In this document: positions 1 through 11,500 of the stretch, one piece after another
Numbering within the stretch: the first letter of the stretch is position 1
Layout of the letters: every line of letters starts with the position of its first letter
From: Zelopaecilomyces penicillatus
Lineage: Eukaryota > Ascomycota > Sordariomycetes > Hypocreales > Pseudodiploosporaceae
Length of the DNA: 64,000 nucleotides
Direction of reading: 5' to 3'
NCBI GenBank assembly: GCA_005765155.1
Contig: VCCP01000005.1
Coordinates: 1,798,001 to 1,862,000, forward strand
The notes under the pieces: generated by a model
Database searches by the model: none
What the model saw: only the letters and a program-made list of their open reading frames with translations
What the model was told of the DNA's origin: nothing
Position numbers and translations under genes: made by a program

Positions 1-1405
1 ATCTCTGGGCCTCCTCGCGGGCAGCGCGCTCCATATCATTTTCAACGCGACGGCCAGTGCCTCTTTGCGTCCCGACCTCATTGACGTTGTTGACAAGCTT
101 GTCTTTGAAGGTATGCAGATGATCGCCCCTGACACGTCGCCACCAAGCCGGCTTCTTGGTAATGCCTAGTTCGCGATCAAGAACCACCCCACGCTCTCGC
201 CTTTGTCTGATTAGTTCCTTGTCCTCGTTGGGGCTTGCGTATCCATATGCGACCTGTATGTAGAGAATCAAGAGCGCTGGACCATAGCCCCATCCAAATA
301 TGATGGGAACTGTTGCATCCGCCTTGATGATTGAATATTCCCATATAAAGGATATAAAAATCTGATATGCAATCAACGCTAGGCAGAGCGGAATGATCAA
401 TACGAAGCGAAGAGGAGCCGCCTGGACAAAGCCTAAAGTCCTATTGAAGATGCCGCCATTGCGAGTTTTATAGTGTCTGATAGAGTGGTGGAGAGAATAG
501 CAGATAGTAAGCCAGGCAACGACGAGACAGAAGGCGCCCGCTTTGAAACGTGCGCCAGTGGCGGCAGGAATGGCCCTTGCAGCAGCCTGCTCAGGTGAAC
601 GTTGAAGTTGAGCAAATTTCCAGCTTCGGGGAACAACGAGAAAGAAATTCTAAATGATTGTTAGTCGTTAATGTTGATAGCGGTCTGCGCAGGGTAGCGG
701 CGCCATCCTTAATTCACGTACCATCCAGTTCCAGAAGTAAAACCAAAGAGGCAGCCAAAACTCACGCCTGGCTCTCTTGTCGTCCTCGGAGTAGATAAAG
801 GGATTAGGATCAATGTACTGCCTCTCTTGCCAGCTACCCCAGTGTCTTACCGCTTCCCACACAAGCGCGGTTGTTCCCTGGCAAAGGAGAAACCAAAAGA
901 AAACGGTGACAATAATGGGTAGTTCCTGGACATGGTAGCGGTCGACATCGATGTTTGTGAAAAGACTGATCAAAGCGCAAGCGCAGACGAAGAGACCCCA
1001 ATACCACTGCCAGCGGCGACCAATGGGATAGAACCGCTTTTCCTTTGGCAGATATAGTTGACCATGTTTGGCGAGAACCGTCATAGTAAGCACGAGAGCC
1101 AAGGCGAACGCAACAGCGACGCCAATGCCTGTGTGGCCGCGAATACCGATGGGGTCGACCGCACTCCAACATTTCGTAGCATTGACAAAGCTGCCATTGG
1201 TACGGAGAAGAACGGGTTGATAGGGTTCGTAGGTCAGCCAGCATCTTGATCCATTGGAAACCGTGCCATTGCTATAAGTGGTGTAGTTCCAAAAATCAAG
1301 GGTCGTGAGGTTGAAATGGATTCCGCCGAACACGGTGTCGCTGCTGTTATCGCCCTGCGGAAAGGACAAGAGGTCCCTGGCGTCAAAAATGTCGAAGCGA
1401 ACCAT
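1..1405 (-). CDS. DUF2434-like 7-TM membrane protein (3' end outside window)
   Basis: Fungal multi-pass membrane protein of unknown function, resembling the DUF2434 family; the family name is from memory. Exon 1 is 1405-722 (ATG at 1405) and exon 2 runs from 649 to the left edge. The 72-nt intron (721-650) has donor GTACGT, a GACTAAC branch and acceptor TTTAG, and is phase 0. About seven hydrophobic segments are visible, three after an N-terminal luminal-looking part with several NxS/T sites, one across the splice junction and three in exon 2. A basic cytosolic tail follows the GWGYGPALLILYIQVAYGY segment. The gene is head-to-head with cog5, 766 bp away. No enzyme motif is visible. The existence and exon structure of the gene are well supported; its role is not known. 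Confidence 0.8.
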
Positions 1406-2171
1406 GGTGTCGGCGATGAAGGTTTATTCTGTGAAGCGCGTTGATGGCGCGTTCGCCGGGCAAGAGCCCCAGCGACAATTCGGATGCTGGTCGAAGCGTT
1501 CTACCAACCACTCTGGTGTGTCGAGGATTAAATCAAGATATGACGATTTGGGTGCAAGCGATGCGAGAAAAAGCTGTGTCGATGTAGAGAGATCAAAAGG
1601 AGATGTCAATGGAGATGGGAATGAAGGAGATGCGACACCGGGCTTGCCGCATTGTATCACTGAAAACCCGCACTTCCGAAGAAATTGATCTGCACGTATG
1701 CCGCACTGAGAACAGTGCTAGGGTATCCATATCCGCACTCACCAATGACCTCACCAGAGCACCTACCGAGACCCTTTGTGGAACAGAACCATAGTGCGCT
1801 GCCCTTCATCCATTGGCCATTCCGGACCATCCGCCACTGCCGGTCCGGCTATGCCGCTACAGTGCGAAACAGTGTGAAATGGGCTTGTCTAGCTCTCTTC
1901 GACCTTCGAGAAGTGTGGCAGCTTGTCGTGTCGCAACTCCACAAGCCAGACCCTCATCGGACACATCTCTCTTTTGTACCAACGGGGATAGACGGCCCTG
2001 TATAGCTGCACGCGGCGTTGTCAGCCCCTGGTATTTTGTTTCGTACCCTGAGTAGTATTTCGCCTGGAACCAGCCAACACCTAATTTCCGAAAGACTTTA
2101 TCTCCCCCAACGCTCCTCGCAGTTTAGCTCATCAAGATTTCTCGAATTCTGGAGCATAAGCGCGCAACGTA
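1406..2171. other. Intergenic, shared upstream region of two divergent genes
   Basis: Upstream DNA for the DUF2434-like gene (minus) and cog5 (plus). Short reading frames here lack convincing starts or family similarity. I see no repeat and no clear TATA element. Confidence 0.5.
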
Positions 2172-3500
2172 ATGGCGGCACCAGCGAATGCTGCGAAGCT
2201 CGACGAGCCATCGTATATCGACTATGAAGCTTTTCTGTCCCCTGACTTCACACCCACCTCCTTCGCGAACTCTCTCATCCTCGCCACCAACAACCCCAAC
2301 GATACTCCGCTGGACCTCTCCACCCCCCTTTCGAAGGTCCTTTTTGATGCACAAGAAGTTGACTCTCACATCGACTTACTCACCACTAGATCGGCCGTGC
2401 CTCTGATTGAGTACACTCAAGCGCAGACTACCGCCAGCAAGCGCATAATTTCAGAACTCGACAACCAGATCCAGAGTCTCAATGACAGCTACAAGCAACT
2501 TGAGAAAGAGGTTATTGACAAGCATGCTGAGGCTGATGAGGTGCGAGAAGTAGCCCTGCGTCTGTGGCATACATTGAGGATGGCTCGGTCTGTTGGAAGA
2601 TGCCTCCAGCTAGGAAAGCAGCTTGAGGTTCAATATTCAGAATTAGCTGGCTCGACCTCCAAGGACGATCATGCTGCACTTGTAAGGTGCTCGCACACGA
2701 TCCTCTCCCTACGGGAGGTGCTGGAGAACAAAGACCTAGGCTCAGAAGGCTATGGGCTTGACAAGGTAGACGCATTAAAAAGTCTCCAGGACAATATCAT
2801 TATCCCTATTGAACGATCGGTGCGTGAGACCGCGGAGCGTCTGATCCGAGAATTCTCTATCCCCAATGCCACGACTTTTGCGCAAGGCGAAGAGGCGCGG
2901 TCAAGAATGGTCTCGGCAATGACAACCTTGTATCTTCTATCCCCTACAATGGGTATCAAGGCTGACAAATGGACGCCGCGATTACTTTTTCAAGCGCTTG
3001 AGACCTATATACGCTCGTCGTTGCAAACAAGCATCACGTCATTGTCTCGCTCCCTGGGGCAACTCCCGACGTTGGAAAAAGCTTTGGCCGAGGTTACCGC
3101 CAAATGTCAGAATATAGTTTCTCTCGAGGTTGTTCTCGAGGCAACCAAATCTCCACTGCACCCATTGCTACCAAAGTCCTGCCAACAGAAACATCATAAT
3201 CTCTTACAGCCCCTTCTCAGCTACCTTGAGACTGGCTCTTTGCCCTCCCATTTCTGGCGTACGATGGCCAGTAGCCTAGCATCCCGCGTCCAGGACATTA
3301 TGAACCGTGGTGGCGTTGTTGCCCGAACACTCAAGACAAACAAAACAGCTGTTGGAGATGCAATCCGACAAGCTGTCTTCAAAGGCTCACAGCTGCCGAA
3401 CGCTTTGTCGGGGGGCAAAGGAAAGGACAAGGCAGAGGAGCATTGGGACCGGGAGATTGCTGTCATGGTAGGCAGTGTTGTGAACAATCTAGGCCGATGA
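2172..3500 (+). CDS. cog5: Conserved oligomeric Golgi complex subunit 5 (Cog5)
   Basis: Subunit of the eight-part COG tether that captures retrograde vesicles at the Golgi and keeps glycosyltransferases in place. Single exon, ATG at 2172, 442 aa. The N-terminus carries the typical Cog5 opening (YIDYEAFLSPDFTPTSFAN) and a stretch with the TPLDLSTPLSKVLFDAQEVD pattern. A helical, coiled-coil-like segment follows (about residues 75-130), then an alpha-helical body to the end. The length fits fungal Cog5, which is shorter than the animal protein. It is divergent from the DUF2434-like gene and followed by a gelsolin gene on the same strand about 600 bp away. Recognition is by family resemblance and is strong over the first 200 residues. 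Confidence 0.9.
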   Translation: MAAPANAAKLDEPSYIDYEAFLSPDFTPTSFANSLILATNNPNDTPLDLSTPLSKVLFDAQEVDSHIDLLTTRSAVPLIEYTQAQTTASKRIISELDNQIQSLNDSYKQLEKEVIDKHAEADEVREVALRLWHTLRMARSVGRCLQLGKQLEVQYSELAGSTSKDDHAALVRCSHTILSLREVLENKDLGSEGYGLDKVDALKSLQDNIIIPIERSVRETAERLIREFSIPNATTFAQGEEARSRMVSAMTTLYLLSPTMGIKADKWTPRLLFQALETYIRSSLQTSITSLSRSLGQLPTLEKALAEVTAKCQNIVSLEVVLEATKSPLHPLLPKSCQQKHHNLLQPLLSYLETGSLPSHFWRTMASSLASRVQDIMNRGGVVARTLKTNKTAVGDAIRQAVFKGSQLPNALSGGKGKDKAEEHWDREIAVMVGSVVNNLGR

Positions 3501-4106
3501 CATGGGTTCTCACAACAGCAGTCACGCCTAATTAATTGAATCAGTGAATGAAAGCATGTACAGTACTAGATGCAATATACGTGACTTGGAGCTGGCAATA
3601 TGTTACGTGACCAATGCCTCCGCAGCCTTCAATCAATCATCTATGAAAGCCTACCCCGGCAGAGGTGTGGTCTTGCATCGTCTCTACCTTCCACCACTCC
3701 CCAATGCCCACTTGCCTTTGTCGCATACCAGAGAAAGTGTCTTTCAAGTGAGGACGGCTTTGTCTCGTGTCAAGTGCTGCCAAGATGATGTCTCGACTAT
3801 GATACAGCCACCAACATGATGCTGCAAGGGGACTGTTGCTTTGGCCTCCGTTGCCGTTGTGGGGTTGCATCGTTCCGTCATGCGATCCCCGCATAAGGTA
3901 ACTTGTTTACATACCTGCCTCTGTACTTTATTACCTACTCTGAGTACTTACCCTACCTACCTAGGTTCTCTATCCCCATTGACGGCACCTTTTTGGCTTG
4001 TTTTTTTTTCCTTCCAACAGCAACGTTGACGGATTGATATCTAATTTGATCGACTTACGCATTGCCGCCGATTGTTTTCTCAAACACTGTCTACCTTTTC
4101 CACAAC
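3501..4106. other. Intergenic, 3' of cog5 and 5' of the gelsolin gene
   Basis: Contains a cluster of TACCTA/TAGGTA words at 3931-3966 (see findings) followed by a pyrimidine-rich run near 4000-4018, typical upstream of fungal transcription starts. No gene is visible. Confidence 0.5.
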
Positions 4107-5315
4107 ATGCTGCCACACGACGGTTTGGTGCATCTCAAGGAATATGACCTCAAAGATAGCAATGTCGAGCTTATTGGCTCTGATATTGATCGTCAGGTCA
4201 AATATAACTCGGCCGTCTCTGAACCAGCATGGAACACCAGTGAAATTGGCAAATCACCTGGGCTGCATGTTTGGCGCATTGAGGAATTTCAAGTGGTCCC
4301 ATGGCCCAAGGACAAGTATGGTCAGTTCTACGATGGTGATAGCTACATTGTCTTAAAATCTGTCAAAATTGGAAGCAAAGATGGAATTGAAAAACTCATC
4401 CATGACATCTTTTTTTGGCTGGGAAGCCACACCACGCAAGATGAAGCTGGTACCGCTGCATACAAGACTGTCGAGCTTGACGAGTACCTCCAAGGTGCGG
4501 CGACTCAACACCGCGAAGTACAGCAAGCCCCGTCAGACGAGTTCTTATCCCTGTTCCCTCGCATTTCAATCAGGCGTGGCGGAGTGCGCTCGGGTTTTCG
4601 ACATGTTGAAGATACGCCGAAGCAAAGAATTCTTACACTACTACGAGTATTTACAAACCCCGCCGCTGGCACCTCTTACAAAGGCGTCGTCGTTCACGAA
4701 GTTGAGCCAACATGGCGCAGTCTTGACGACGGTGATGTTTTCGTACTAGATACCGGAGACAAGATCTGGGTTTGGCAAGGATGCAGCTGTACCCCAATGG
4801 AAAAGGCCAAGGCCGCACAGGTAGTGCATGACATGACGCTTGCCAAACATATAGAGGTCGAAGTACTCTCTCAGAATGAGGGACGCTCTGGGCGTGTTAT
4901 TGATCTCCTTGGTGGCGACGAGTCCACTCCGCGCCTCGGGTTCAAACAAGGTCGACCTATCACGTCCGTTTCTCAGTCTATCGCATCTTCGTCGGTCCGG
5001 CCAAGACGACTGTTCCGACTCAGCGACGCAACTGGCCAACTCTCTTTCGAGCTCATCAAGGAGGGTAATCAAATCACTCGGGCAGATCTACTTAGCAATG
5101 ACGTGTTTCTATTGGACGATGAGGGCAAAGCCATATGGGTCTGGGAGGGCCATGGTGCTAGTCGTGCAGAGAAAGCTATGTGGCTCCAGGTTACTCAGGC
5201 ATATCTCCGGCACCTGCAGGGGGGTACTCAAGGCGAGAATAACTATTTGATGCCCGTGGCGAAAGTCATGGATGGTAATGAGAGCAAGTCATTTATCAAA
5301 GCAATCGGAGTTTGA
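4107..5315 (+). CDS. Gelsolin-repeat actin-binding protein (severin/fragmin type)
   Basis: Predicted calcium-regulated actin severing and capping protein with about three gelsolin repeats, 402 aa, single exon. The open frame extends upstream to a TTG, but the first ATG is at 4107 and gives the conserved start MLPHDGLVHLKEYD, so I start there. Repeat 1 (about residues 45-155) shows the WRIEEF, FYDGDSYIVL, HDIFFWLG and QDEAGTAAYKTVELD signatures of a gelsolin domain. Repeats 2 (about 170-270, with FVLDTGDKIWVWQG) and 3 (about 300-400, with FLLDDEGKAIWVWEG) follow. There is no villin headpiece. The three-repeat layout matches severin and fragmin rather than six-repeat gelsolin. It acts in the cytosol on filamentous actin. 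Confidence 0.92.
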   Translation: MLPHDGLVHLKEYDLKDSNVELIGSDIDRQVKYNSAVSEPAWNTSEIGKSPGLHVWRIEEFQVVPWPKDKYGQFYDGDSYIVLKSVKIGSKDGIEKLIHDIFFWLGSHTTQDEAGTAAYKTVELDEYLQGAATQHREVQQAPSDEFLSLFPRISIRRGGVRSGFRHVEDTPKQRILTLLRVFTNPAAGTSYKGVVVHEVEPTWRSLDDGDVFVLDTGDKIWVWQGCSCTPMEKAKAAQVVHDMTLAKHIEVEVLSQNEGRSGRVIDLLGGDESTPRLGFKQGRPITSVSQSIASSSVRPRRLFRLSDATGQLSFELIKEGNQITRADLLSNDVFLLDDEGKAIWVWEGHGASRAEKAMWLQVTQAYLRHLQGGTQGENNYLMPVAKVMDGNESKSFIKAIGV

Positions 5316-5576
5316 TATGGAAGCTGTTCCTTTTGGCCAAGAGAAGGGGGTATTGATTACGGTTTAGTTGATATACCAAAGTTTCCCGCCTCATAACCAG
5401 GTCATTAGTGGTAGAGATATATCAATATCATAGAGGTATCACTTGTTTCTATGTAAGCTAACATAGGCTTGAGAACCATGTATCTTATCTCATATCAAGT
5501 ATTTTCCATCTGTGATTGGTTTGTATTGGGCGGTAGGGGGTTCAGCGTAGATGTCTTATTGGTACGCCGTGAACTT

Positions 5577-6008
5577 TCAGTCTTTGGTTGGTGATTCAGG
5601 GTCACTCCCATCCGGAACAGGCACCAACGCCGACCTCGTGTATATATGTCTAGCACCTTGAATATTAATGTCCTGGAGGCAGCCACCCTTGACGGAGACT
5701 GTGGGCTTCGAAGTGCCGGCAGCCAAAATAGATCGATGCATAAGTCTCACACCACAAGTCTTGCAAAAGTAGCATTCGAGGATGTTGCCTGCATTCGTTG
5801 GCCGAGTCCATCGTCCCACCAGTGGTTGTAAATGTTCTGGCAAAGGCAACATGCCTTGCACGGGAAAGATGGCCGAAATTCCAAACGCAGATGCAGACTG
5901 CTTTTGACATTCATGACAATGGCAAATGTAGACTTCCAAAGGCCGGGGGTATGCAGCGTGGAAGGAAACGGCGCCACACTGACACTGAATCATGGGGTTG
6001 GTGCTCAT
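5577..6008 (-). CDS. GFA-fold zinc protein (CENP-V/GFA family)
   Basis: Small protein of the glutathione-dependent formaldehyde-activating enzyme/CENP-V fold, 143 aa, single exon. Zinc-ligand cysteines are visible as CQC near residue 9, the CHCHEC cluster near residue 30 and CYFCKTC near residue 80, in the order and spacing of the Mss4-like GFA fold. I start at the ATG at 6008 because the domain begins right after it (MSTNPMIQCQCGAVSF). An in-frame ATG at 6203 would add 65 residues of non-conserved, leader-like sequence and is less likely. Most fungal members have no proven substrate, so glutathione or formaldehyde chemistry should not be assumed. The gene is convergent with the gelsolin gene (261 bp between stops). 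Confidence 0.82.
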   Translation of the reverse strand: MSTNPMIQCQCGAVSFHAAYPRPLEVYICHCHECQKQSASAFGISAIFPVQGMLPLPEHLQPLVGRWTRPTNAGNILECYFCKTCGVRLMHRSILAAGTSKPTVSVKGGCLQDINIQGARHIYTRSALVPVPDGSDPESPTKD

Positions 6009-6776
6009 GATTAACGGTGAAGTACTGTGAATGTGGCACAGCAGGGATACTGTACACAATGCAATCGTCTGGGTATGCGAGTTAAGGCATAAATTAAAAA
6101 TATGTTTCGGTAAGTGAAGGTTTAGTAAACGTATGATATAGGCAATGACGCGTAAAGATGGCTGTTGGCGACGTAGGAACAAAGACAAGCCGAGCTTACG
6201 CATACTTTTAGTGATCCCGTGAAGACATGGCACTCATGACGCACATGTGGGCCACCGAAAAGAGCAGATAATTTAATATATTTCAAATTACTAGATACTA
6301 TTAAGCACCTACTGAGTACTAGGTAGTATCTAGTATTCAGTAGTAAATATGTTGATAATTGTTATGGTCATCGTCGCCAGTTGGTGATGATCACATGAAT
6401 AACTTTGCGGCTTACTCTACAGTAACGTTAAGTCTCTAAAATTAGCTTCATGCTTTAATACTCTGCAATATGCTCTAGTAAAATAATTGCCACTAGTTAT
6501 CTACTGTATAAGCTTAGCCGGCCAATTTTGCTGATAGACTTTGCATCCTGATTTGAAGTTCATGGAGGCCATGATAGGGTAACGATTGAAATCATTGGAT
6601 GCAGGCTTTAGAAATGGGCATGGAGCTAGTGTGGGGCGTTGGCCTTTTCAGCCAGTGACGTAAGTGATAAACATCCACCCCTGGACCAGGCTGCTGCCAA
6701 ACGCTGTGATACCCTCATCCCTGACATCCCTCGAACAGGTCGACCTCTCTCTCTCCTCCCTTGTCGCCAATCGACA
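6009..6776. other. Intergenic, AT-rich with a short inverted repeat
   Basis: Divergent upstream region of the GFA gene (minus) and the Rrt8-like gene (plus). The part 6250-6490 is AT-rich and includes a perfect 10-bp inverted repeat, CTAGATACTA at 6291-6300 and TAGTATCTAG at 6324-6333. No gene was recognised. Confidence 0.5.
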
Positions 6777-7719
6777 ATGCCTTCTAACGGCCTCACGAAC
6801 TCTTCTCCTCCACAGAGAATAACTCCTCTTCTGGAGCGCCATGGAGGACGACCCTTCCAGTATATACAACGCGCCGGAGTCGCGGCGTCGTACCCACTGC
6901 GAGGTATCTGGTACTTCTTGCGGAACCGCGAGTTCTGGCCTTTGTTCTTGAGCAGACTCCTACCTCTCTCTCTCATCTCACTTCTGGTTTACCTGATTCT
7001 ATTTACATTTGCATTCCTGCCGCAGTATGCCTTTCTTGCTCTTTTCCATGGATGGGGTGCTTGGGTCAACGCCGTGGTGCTGGTATTAGGCGAAGGCCTG
7101 GTCATCATACAGGGCCTTTTCGAGGGGTTCTTCGTCGATGAATGCCGTGTAGATGTGTTTGATGTAAGTTGGAAATTCCAGGAGCGCGTCTGCGACACAT
7201 GATGACTCAAGAATCATGCAGGCTACCTTCATCAAGATGTCACTCAAAGATATGATCGCCCCTCATCGAATCCTCTTCGACGACGCCCCCGATGCCGTCA
7301 AGATGCTCGGCAAGCCCACGAGCTCTGCCATTTACACCCCCTGGAGTCTGGCTCAGATGGTTGAGCTTGTCATTTTTCTTCCCCTGAACATCATTCCATT
7401 TGTTGGGACTTTTGCCTTCATCGTTATTACCGGAACACGGCTCGGCAAACTATCACATTACCGCTGGTTCCAGCTTCGCGGGCTTACAAAGGAGGCGCAG
7501 AAGAAGGAAATAAAGGCTCTGACGTGGGATTACGTTTGGTTTGGAAGTGTGGCGATGATTTTGGAGCTGATACCAGTGCTGTCCTTTTTCTTCCTCCTCA
7601 CAACCACGGCAGGCTCGGCCATGTGGGCTGCCAAAATTGAGAAGACAAAGCGGACGGAGGTTGAAAGCTTTGCTGGCCATGACGCACCACCACCTCCGTA
7701 CTCGGACATGGTGGTCTGA
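6777..7719 (+). CDS. rrt8: EI24-domain membrane protein, Rrt8/Lds family
   Basis: Multi-pass membrane protein resembling the yeast Rrt8/Lds1/Lds2 group (EI24 domain), which in yeast is linked to lipid droplets and outer spore wall assembly; any such role here is inferred. Exons 6777-7163 and 7222-7719 are joined by a 58-nt intron (GTAAGT ... GCAG, phase 0), giving 294 aa. The first ATG is at 6777; upstream in-frame sequence begins only with TTG. Hydrophobic segments are visible at about residues 50-85 and 90-120. After the splice come MVELVIFLPLNIIPFVGTF and the LELIPVLSFFFLLTTTAG segment, with ITGTRLGKLSHYRW between them, a strong match to the fungal family. The tail is short, acidic and proline-rich (DAPPPPYSDM). 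Family assignment is firm; the symbol is by analogy. Confidence 0.85.
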
Positions 7720-8539
7720 TTTTGTATCTTGAATGTTGCAGCTGGAAAGAGCGTGCATGGGCAACTGGTCCCACACAAGTAGCGGGTGCCTTGTTATCGA
7801 ATATGTCTGTTATGCCCTGCACCCTTTCCCAAAGTGACATGCTGCCAACTGTCGCCGCCTGCCATTAGCACCTTCCTTGGGGTATCAACACCTTCTAGGT
7901 GCCTCCTCACCGTTTGTAAAACGGAATTAGCGACGACGATATTGCAGTACCCTACCACTTCTTACTAGGTACCTCACCTGTGGCGATACCTACGCTGGAA
8001 AAAGGCTGACGATGTGCCAACTTGAGCTCAAATCATATGGCATAAGGTATGAGCCAGGATATTCCCCAATTCGTATGTCTAAAGTCAACTAAGGCTTGCG
8101 GCACCCCCTGGATCCAGCTGACTGTCAACGCATCCTCTAGGTGACCCTGTGATTCCTAGTAAGTAGTAACTCCTTCCCGTGAAAGAAGACTTGCTTGGAC
8201 TTTAGAGCGGCTTTGGCATCGGTGACAGTGGTTCCTTCCTACTCTGGAGCAAGCCCTGTCTCCTCCTGCCTCGACATTTCGCCCACTCTATCACCTTAAA
8301 CACGTCTCGCCCTTTTCTCTGTCCTTCCAAAGCTTTCTTCATTTCTGTCTTCTATATAACTCAACCCCACCTCTTCTTTAACTTCTCATTACTCTCCAAT
8401 ATCGAAGCTGGCCTCTCGTTTATCCAGCCTCGACCGAACCGTTGGTCTTATTCCTGTTCCATCATCAGTGACCCTTCCCGTTTGAAGCATCTCATTTTCA
8501 TCTTCAGTCCTTCAATCTTGCCAGAAGCTGAAGTCGCTC
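7720..8539. other. Intergenic, promoter region of the secreted repeat protein
   Basis: Contains a TAGGTACC word at about 7966-7973 and a long pyrimidine-rich stretch (8268-8530) just before the next start codon. No additional gene is supported. Confidence 0.5.
8353..8359 (+). promoter_or_regulatory. Candidate TATA box
   Basis: The word TATATAA lies 181 bp before the ATG at 8540, at the upstream side of a CT-rich leader. This layout is typical of filamentous fungal promoters with long 5' leaders. Position and sequence are the only evidence. Confidence 0.4.
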
Positions 8540-11500
8540 ATGATGCGAGTCTTCACCTCCTCCTTGGCGGCCATTGTAGCTGGCGCTGCTGTACAACAAG
8601 CAAATGCTCAGGCCCCTGCCTATAGGTGCGATTGTTTTCCTTCCCACAATATTTCGTTTCTTAACAACAGGTTCAGGACACCGGATGATGGCTCTGGTGA
8701 CAACCTCAACGGATTCCCCGGAGACAATGCATCGAAAACCATTGCAGGTATCTCTGGAGCATCGCTAAGTGCACCAACCTGTCTTTTGGAGAGCACCGCT
8801 ACTGTCTTTATCACCATTTACCCATCCAGCCCTGTGACTCTTTCGAATGGATTCCCGTCAGACAATCATGACCCAGGTCAAACTGACTTACAAACCGTAT
8901 ACCCAACACAAACCATTGTTCTCTCCCCTTTTGAGTCTTCTTCTTTTGTGCCACAGTCGAGGGTTCAGCCATTTACAACGCTGACCATTGACATCTGGGG
9001 TAGTGGGCCTGGCTCCTCGGATAATTCTGGTATTGTTTCCTCTGGCTCCTCTGTTGCCGCTGCCTATACCAATGACGCCCCCACCACCGATGGAGTATCT
9101 GGTGGGCTTCCTGATGGGGATGTTACGGTTACTCAAACTGCTTGGGGCAATGCTGCGACAATCTTGACTTCTACTGTATCGGAGAATGCTCCAGTCGGTC
9201 TACTTCCCAACAGCCATGGGCCCATGCCTGGTTCGGGGTTGACACTTTCAGCTGCAAGTTCTTCCTTTGACATCATTCCCCATACTGTTTTGCTAATATT
9301 GACCATTTGAATCAGATTTCTCCTATGCCTTCGCAGTATGTCGTTGTGACTGACACTGATGTTCATTGGGTACCTGGTTCAGCTGGGCCAAGTCAAATCA
9401 CAATCCTATCACCGCACACCATCACTTTTGGAGGTGATTCCGTGGCAACCCCTAGTCCCAGCCTCAACGGCGACACCCCTTGTCTGACGATTATCGGTTC
9501 GGATGGGAAGCCGACTATCATCGAGTCAGCATCGACTATACCTGACGGCCAAGGAGGAGGTATCGGCAGTATCCCCCAATCTAGCTCAATCCTCTTCTCC
9601 ACGTCGGGCGTTGCAGGCCAAGTCTCAGATATCCTATCCCTTCCTACTGAAGCTGGCATCACGACTTGCACTAGCTACAACATCATTGGGCCTGATGGCT
9701 TCCCCACCGTCGTGCATTCCACCTGGGTCGTTACACCCACGGCTCTTCCAACTAACCATATTGAGGGCCTTCCTACCACTTCCAGATCTCTTCCCAGCGC
9801 CAGTCAAATTTTGCCCAACTCTGGCGAAAGGACACTGTCTGCTAGCTACACGGTGGTTGGAGCTGATGGCTCTCCAACGGTTATTGAGTCTACTTGGATA
9901 GTCGCTGGTCCCGCCAATACCCAATCGGCTGTTGCTGGCCTATCTTCCGTTGCACCTTCTGCTCCCCTTACCAGCCTTCCTGCCCAGATAACTGCCCCCC
10001 CAATCCCTTCATCGACATTTGGCTCTGAGATTGCGGGGATCCCTATTCAAGAAAGCATCACTACCTGCACGAGTTACACTGTCTTCGGTGCGGACGGCCG
10101 CCCCAGTGTGATTGACACAACCTGGGTTATAGCCAACCCTGCTGCGACTTCGCCTTTGTTGTCAAATGCCGTTCCGGCCAATATCATGACTGGCGTCCAA
10201 GGTCAGGTTGATAGTTTACTAGGATCGCTTTCTCAATCTGCCATGGCAACTGGAATGAATGGCATCACAACATGTACAACTTACACTGTCATTGGCGTCA
10301 ACGGCCTCCCCACAGTGGTGGAATCAACACTCGTCTTGCCTGCGAGCAACGCTCTTCCAACAGCGAGCAGACTAGCACTTCCATCTGCGTCACCTCAGCA
10401 CTCCGTAATTAACCTTCCTCAAGGGAGTCCGCCGTTCACCCGTGGAAATGATGCTGTTACCACATGCATCACGGTGGGAATTCTGGGACCCGACGGGGTG
10501 GCAACGCCCGTTATTGAGACTATTGTGTTTACGCCTGTTGCATTAGGTAATGCTCTACCGATTCACACTACAATTGGGCTTCCCCCCATTCCTTCTCAGC
10601 AAGTACAAAGCGACCTTCCTCAAGGCGTTCCGCCATTCACTTCTGGAATCGCACCATTCACAACATGCATTACGCTCAACGTGATGGGGCCCAATGGGAT
10701 GGCGACGCCCATCATTCAGACGGTTGTGCTCACTCCAAGTGGCACGGCTATTGGACACCCTTCTGCTCCTCAACTTTCTGTGGCTGGTGTCCCAGAATTA
10801 CCCCCATCTGTTTCCGTTGTTGGCAGCAATGTTCTTAACACCTTTGGTATTCCTAGCCTCGATGCATACGGCTCCGCTGCCCCAGGGCTGCAGACTCTAC
10901 TTCCTCCTTCTGGAGCCGTCTCCGGAGTCATTGTTGGACCAGCAACTGTAACAGGAACGATGACATCAGTACTCACAGTAACAGCTCTGCCAGAAGGAGC
11001 ATCTGATATTTCTCTTCCTGCCTATGGAAACCCATTGAACACTAACCTTCCAAACATGACTCCTGTTCAATTGTCGCAAAAAGCTTATGGGTCTAGCATC
11101 AACAATGCTGCAGAATGGCTATCTTCTGCGATCTATGGTCCTGTCGTACATACACCAGCGGTGAACTCGCTTTACACAACCACTACACTTCAGACAAGTA
11201 CATGGACCAATGTTATCCCCGAGCAGACAACAACTTACACTGTCAACTTCCCACTTACAACCATGGCTACCGTAACCCTTCCTGCCCGCAACCCACTCAG
11301 AAAGCGAGCTCTAAGAAGACAACAGAGGTAAGGCGGCTTTATTGATTGCTGTTTTTGCCACCACTTATCGGTTTATAGTTCATTAGATCTGAGCATTGCG
11401 TGGACTAATGCCACAGCATCGCTTACTTCTCTGTCAGAAAACACTTCTTTAGGGGCTAGCCTATCATCGATGCTGAGCAGCCAAAACACAATATTGCCTT

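Noticed and set aside
8626..8670. Extra 45-nt intron in the secreted repeat protein
   Set aside because: GTGCGA is a weak donor and there is no properly spaced branch point. The stretch is in frame either way, so I left it coding.
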